A DNA stretch of 9,249 nt from Bacteroidia bacterium (GTDB lineage Bacteria > Bacteroidota > Bacteroidia > Bacteroidales > BM520), in assembly GCA_009930445.1 (NCBI GenBank), contig RZYD01000073.1, positions 1 to 9,249 of the forward strand, given 5' to 3'. Shown here in pieces: positions 6,105 to 9,249 of the stretch; the first letter of the stretch is position 1, and the number at the start of each line of letters is the position of its first letter. Under the pieces are notes generated by a model. The model had not been told where the DNA came from and did not search any database. It saw only the letters and a program-made list of their open reading frames with translations. Position numbers and translations under genes: made by a program.

Positions 6105-7242
6105 CTGTTGCCGTATTTAAATTATTTAACGCATTGTGTTTGATGATGCTGAGTACCATACCAATCGCAAAACAGGTCATCCATATCGATGTTCCTCCCA
6201 TGCTTATCAGCGGCAAGGGCTGACCAGTTACCGGGAGCAGGCCTGTGGCAACCATCATATTGATTAAGGCCTGAAAAACGATGCTGAATCCAATGCCGAG
6301 GATTAAAAATTTTCCGAACAGGCTCTGGGTTTGTAAGGCAGCTTTAACAGATTGGCCTAAAATGGCGAGATAGAGTATAAGAATGACAATGGCGCCAAGG
6401 AGTCCCGTTTGTTCAATGGTAATCGCGTAAATAAAATCATTATAGGACTGGGGCAGGAAGTTTCTTTGTGTGGAGTTTCCGAAGAATTTTCCCATGGGCC
6501 ATCCGCTGGCGATGGCAATTTGTGACTGCAGTTTCTGGTAATTGCCTTCCGATTCTTCCTCTCCTGACAGATGGCTTTCGATGCGGTGTTCCCAGGTCGC
6601 CAGGCGGGGAATCGCTCCGGGAGAATATTTGCCAATGGTGAACATTATAACCAAAAGAAACAGGCCAACACCTGCAATCCCCAGCAAATGAATAAATTTT
6701 GCCCGTCCGAAAAACATCATCACCATTGCAATGATAAAAAGCATTAAGGCGGTGCTGAGGTTGGAGGGTGCAATGAGGGCACAGGTGATTAATGTTGGAA
6801 TTAACAACGGAAGAATTCCTTTTTTGAAGCTCCGGATCTGCTCTTTTACCTGTACTAATTTTCGGCTCAGATACATAATTAGTCCAATTTTCGCGATATC
6901 GGAAGCTTGAAATGTGAGCCCGAAGCCCAAGGGTAACACTCTCTTGGCATCGTTTAATTCCAGCCCGAAAAACAGGGTTGCAATAAGCGCCACAATTCCA
7001 ATAACAAAAATTATCTGCGCTAACCGCGGATATTTGATAATATTAACCTTTTCAACCCCTAACATGATAAATACCCCAAACAGCAAAATGGTCGAATGCT
7101 TAAAAAAGTAGGCAAAGGTGTTTCCTCCATTTTTGTCATGCGCCAGATTACCTATGGAGCTGTATACTGCCAGCATGGAGATTAACATCAGGCCGATAGA
7201 CAGATACAGTATCTTGTGGTGTTTATTTAGGCGAAAATTCAT
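6094..7242 (-). CDS. ftsW: Septal peptidoglycan glycosyltransferase FtsW (SEDS family)
   Basis: Polytopic membrane enzyme that polymerises lipid II into glycan strands at the septum, working with the class B transpeptidase FtsI. The 382-aa product shows about ten hydrophobic segments (roughly 11-30, 46-62, 74-93, 109-127, 142-158, 160-178, 184-203, 279-299, 311-336, 349-368). A large extracytoplasmic loop at about 204-270 contains LPQSYNDFIYAI; Asp269 aligns with the essential SEDS aspartate (Asp297 in E. coli FtsW). SEDS signatures include FQASDIAK (111-118), NLSTALML (161-168), TGLLPVTGQPLPLIS (333-347) and GGTS (349-352). The usual FQPSE motif has Ala and Asp here. RodA is the alternative paralogue, but the position between murD and murG favours FtsW. 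ATG follows the murD TAA after one base, and the 3' end overlaps murG by 11 nt. Confidence 0.95.
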   Translation of the reverse strand: MNFRLNKHHKILYLSIGLMLISMLAVYSSIGNLAHDKNGGNTFAYFFKHSTILLFGVFIMLGVEKVNIIKYPRLAQIIFVIGIVALIATLFFGLELNDAKRVLPLGFGLTFQASDIAKIGLIMYLSRKLVQVKEQIRSFKKGILPLLIPTLITCALIAPSNLSTALMLFIIAMVMMFFGRAKFIHLLGIAGVGLFLLVIMFTIGKYSPGAIPRLATWEHRIESHLSGEEESEGNYQKLQSQIAIASGWPMGKFFGNSTQRNFLPQSYNDFIYAITIEQTGLLGAIVILILYLAILGQSVKAALQTQSLFGKFLILGIGFSIVFQALINMMVATGLLPVTGQPLPLISMGGTSIWMTCFAIGMVLSIIKHNALNNLNTATDEP

Positions 7243-7243
7243 T

Positions 7244-8581
7244 TTATAGTTTGTTTACTGCTGTTTTAAATTGATTTCCTCTGTCTTCGTAGTTTTCAAA
7301 GAGGTCGAAGCTGGCACATGCCGGTGAGAGCAGAACTGTTTCTCCCGGCCTGGCTACATGGTAAGCAATGCGTACTGCTTGATCCATGGTTTTTGCTTCT
7401 TCAATAATATCTACATCCCCTGAAAATGCATTTTTTAGTTTTTCGTTTTCTGTTCCCAGACAAATCAGAACGGTCACCCGCGCTTTGACTAACTCCTTTA
7501 AACGGGTATAGTCGTTGCCTTTATCCACTCCTCCGGCAATCCAAACTACCGGCATATTCTGCGATTCCAGTGCAAACCAGGCAGAATTCACGTTGGTGGC
7601 TTTGGAGTCGTTGATGAATGTGACACCATGGATTGTTGCTACTCTTTCGAGCCGATGGGGAATGTTTTGAAAATCCGACAAACATTGCTTGATGTTTTCC
7701 TTCCGGATGTCGATAAGCTTTGCAGCTATACCTGCGGCCATTGAATTATAAATATTATGCCTGCCCTGTAATGCAAGTTCTTCTAGTGTCATAATAATTT
7801 CTTTTTCTTTTATATGGATAATAAGATGTTTATTTTCGATGTATGCGGCGGAATATGGCTCGTTTCCCAGACTGTACCTGTGCAGTCTGGCGTGTATTGC
7901 CCGGTTGGAATCGATTTCGTGGGTTGTGCTTTCATCTTCCGCACAAAAAATAAGATGGTCTTCAGGAAGCTGATTCATTGTGATTCGCATCTTGGAGGCT
8001 ATATAGTTTTCGAACCGGTTGTTGTAACGATCGAGATGGTCGGGGGTAATATTGGTGATTATAGCGATGTCGGGTCGGAAATATTTAATCCCATCCAATT
8101 GAAAGCTGCTGATTTCCAATACGTAAATTGATTTTGGCTCCAGGAGTGCCCGGGCAAAACTTACGCCAATATTTCCAGCAACGGCGACATCGGTGAGTGA
8201 GCTTTTCAGTATATGACCGATTAGCGAGGTCGTAGTCGTTTTCCCGTTGGAACCCGTTACCGCAATAATTTTTTTGTTGCAATGGCGGTAAGCAAATTCA
8301 ATTTCTGAAATAACCTCAGTATTTTGTTGGATGAAGGGGCTGATTATAGGGGCATTATCCGGAATTCCCGGACTTTTTACAGCCAGATCGCAGTGGTATA
8401 TTTTTTCCGTATGTCCATTTTCCTCAAAGGCAATCTGATGTTGCATCAGCTCCTGCCGGTAATGCTGCTGCAAGCTGTGGCTGTCGGAAAGAAAAACTGC
8501 GAAGTTTTTCTTCTGTGCCAGCAGTGCCGCCCCTACGCCTGATTCCCCGCCTCCGAGTATGGTTATACGTTTTTTGTTCAT
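7244..8581 (-). CDS. murD: UDP-N-acetylmuramoyl-L-alanine--D-glutamate ligase MurD
   Basis: Cytoplasmic ATP-dependent ligase that adds D-glutamate to UDP-MurNAc-L-Ala. The 445-aa protein has an N-terminal nucleotide-sugar domain (GGGESGVGAA, 10-19, and KSPGIP, 69-74) and a central ATPase domain with P-loop GSNGKTTTT (110-118), LEISSFQLD (155-163), NITPDHLDRY (177-186) and Lys197, the expected carbamylated lysine (YIASKM). GRHNIYN (273-279) and PHRLE (308-312) follow. The C-terminal domain has NDSKATN (324-330), AGGVDKG (349-355) and LLSPACASFD (417-426) leading into FENYEDRGNQF. These C-terminal motifs are diagnostic for MurD over MurC, MurE and MurF. ATG lies one base after the mraY TAA, and the stop one base before the ftsW ATG, so three membrane or cytoplasmic steps are probably translated in a chain. 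No Shine-Dalgarno sequence is visible. Confidence 0.98.
   Translation of the reverse strand: MNKKRITILGGGESGVGAALLAQKKNFAVFLSDSHSLQQHYRQELMQHQIAFEENGHTEKIYHCDLAVKSPGIPDNAPIISPFIQQNTEVISEIEFAYRHCNKKIIAVTGSNGKTTTTSLIGHILKSSLTDVAVAGNIGVSFARALLEPKSIYVLEISSFQLDGIKYFRPDIAIITNITPDHLDRYNNRFENYIASKMRITMNQLPEDHLIFCAEDESTTHEIDSNRAIHARLHRYSLGNEPYSAAYIENKHLIIHIKEKEIIMTLEELALQGRHNIYNSMAAGIAAKLIDIRKENIKQCLSDFQNIPHRLERVATIHGVTFINDSKATNVNSAWFALESQNMPVVWIAGGVDKGNDYTRLKELVKARVTVLICLGTENEKLKNAFSGDVDIIEEAKTMDQAVRIAYHVARPGETVLLSPACASFDLFENYEDRGNQFKTAVNKL
7867..7890. repeat. 8-bp inverted repeat with 8-nt loop inside murD
   Basis: CCAGACTG at 7867-7874 and CAGTCTGG at 7883-7890 are perfect reverse complements separated by eight bases, so the murD mRNA could form an 8-bp stem over codons 231-239 (around RLHRYSLG). 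The stem does not extend outward, there is no U-run after it, and it lies mid-gene, so it does not look like a terminator. Its role, if any, is unknown. Confidence 0.55.
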
Positions 8582-8582
8582 G

Positions 8583-9249
8583 TTATCGTAGTTTAAGTGT
8601 CACCACAGCAATTACCGCCAGAAGCATCCCTACCAGCAGGAAACGCATAACGATTTTTGCTTCCGGATACCCTTTTTTTTGATAATGGTGATGCAATGGC
8701 GACATCAGAAATACTCTTTTTCCTTGGCCATATTTTCTTTTTGTATGTTTAAACCAGCTTACCTGTATGATTACCGAGAGATTTTCGGCCAGAAAAACAC
8801 CGCATAGGATAGGGAGCAGCAGCTCTTTCCTGATCATTATTGCAAATACTGCAATTATACCCCCGAGTGCCAGGCTGCCGGTGTCGCCCATAAATACCTG
8901 TGCCGGATAGGAATTGTACCATAAGAAGCCCAGACAAGCCCCGACAAAGGCACTAATGAATACCGTGAGTTCACCCACGTGGGGGATATACATTATATTT
9001 AAATAGTCGGAGAATACAATATTGCCCGACACCCATGCAAATATTCCCAGTGTCGCCCCCACAATAGCCGACGACCCGGTGGCAAGGCCATCCAACCCAT
9101 CGGTAAGATTGGCACCGTTGGATATTGCCATCACTATGAAGATTACAATTGGAATAAAAATGAGCCATGCCCATTTGTTAATGTCATCAATTGCCCAACT
9201 TAGTATTTTTGAATATTCCAACTCATTGTTTTTGAAGAAGGGTATGGTC
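8583..9249 (-). CDS. mraY: Phospho-MurNAc-pentapeptide transferase MraY (C-terminal part)
   Basis: Integral membrane enzyme that transfers phospho-MurNAc-pentapeptide from UDP to undecaprenyl phosphate, making lipid I. The window holds the last 221 residues and the TAA stop; the frame stays open to the edge, starting TIPFFKNNELEYS, a typical mid-MraY segment. Bacteroidota MraY proteins are roughly 400-420 aa, so about half is upstream. Numbering from the first visible residue, NLTDGLDGLATG is at 47-58 (catalytic and Mg-binding aspartates), FMGDTGSLALGG at 119-130 and PLHHHYQKKG at 184-193, the histidine loop that marks MraY within its superfamily. Several hydrophobic helices separate these, ending in one at about 203-218. 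A TTG at 9219-9221 could be read as a start, but the homologous sequence continues upstream of it, so it is internal. murD begins one base after the stop. Confidence 0.97.
   Translation of the reverse strand, partial: TIPFFKNNELEYSKILSWAIDDINKWAWLIFIPIVIFIVMAISNGANLTDGLDGLATGSSAIVGATLGIFAWVSGNIVFSDYLNIMYIPHVGELTVFISAFVGACLGFLWYNSYPAQVFMGDTGSLALGGIIAVFAIMIRKELLLPILCGVFLAENLSVIIQVSWFKHTKRKYGQGKRVFLMSPLHHHYQKKGYPEAKIVMRFLLVGMLLAVIAVVTLKLR

Noticed and set aside
9219..9221. TTG as a possible start of a short MraY
   Set aside because: The reading frame is open upstream to the window edge, with typical MraY sequence (TIPFFKNN), so the TTG is an internal leucine codon.
1..9249. A hidden accessory or defence system in the window
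   Set aside because: Every stretch is accounted for by known dcw genes on one strand, with no gap over 37 nt, no composition break and no repeats of the CRISPR or insertion-sequence kind.

Overview
The window is one uninterrupted stretch of a division and cell wall (dcw) gene cluster, with every gene on the minus strand. In transcription order, from high to low coordinates, it reads mraY (5' part beyond the window), murD, ftsW, murG, murC, ftsQ, ftsA, ftsZ (last few codons beyond the window). I find no RNA gene, mobile element, CRISPR array, phage gene or accessory island.

The organism is most likely a member of the Bacteroidota (Flavobacteriia/Bacteroidia-like). The evidence is the gene order mraY-murD-ftsW-murG-murC-ftsQ-ftsA-ftsZ, and an FtsZ with a PAYKRR element plus a tail reading NSFLHDN at the window edge, as I recall from flavobacterial FtsZ. 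FtsQ also has a Bacteroidota-like segment (YYLSRSGRLMP followed by ARVMVFNG). Six of the seven visible start codons have A/T-rich leaders without a Shine-Dalgarno sequence, which is also usual for this phylum. Base composition looks even across the window, with no sign of recent transfer.

Layout: mraY (8583-9249, partial) makes lipid I. murD (7244-8581) adds D-glutamate to UDP-MurNAc-L-Ala in the cytoplasm. ftsW (6094-7242) is the septal SEDS glycan polymerase. murG (4995-6104) makes lipid II. murC (3658-4989) adds L-alanine to UDP-MurNAc. ftsQ (2887-3654) is the bitopic divisome scaffold, ftsA (1607-2881) the actin-like membrane anchor, and ftsZ (1-1569) the tubulin-like ring protein. Together they cover part of precursor synthesis, septal polymerisation and assembly of the division ring.

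Packing is very tight. Spacers are 1, 1, 5, 3 and 5 nt, ftsW and murG overlap by 11 nt, and only ftsA-ftsZ has a real intergenic gap (37 nt). This implies a single polycistronic mRNA whose main promoter lies upstream of the window. All seven visible stop codons are TAA. No stretch over 300 bases lacks a gene.

I see no previously undescribed system. The points worth a second look are details within known genes: a consensus Shine-Dalgarno sequence only at ftsZ; an FtsZ with a long linker, an internal FtsA-binding-like peptide and a 40-residue tail; an A9 tract in the ftsZ linker whose slippage would remove that C-terminus; a cysteine-rich FtsQ POTRA region; an 18-bp perfect palindrome in murG; an 8-bp hairpin in murD; and small motif departures in MurC and FtsW.
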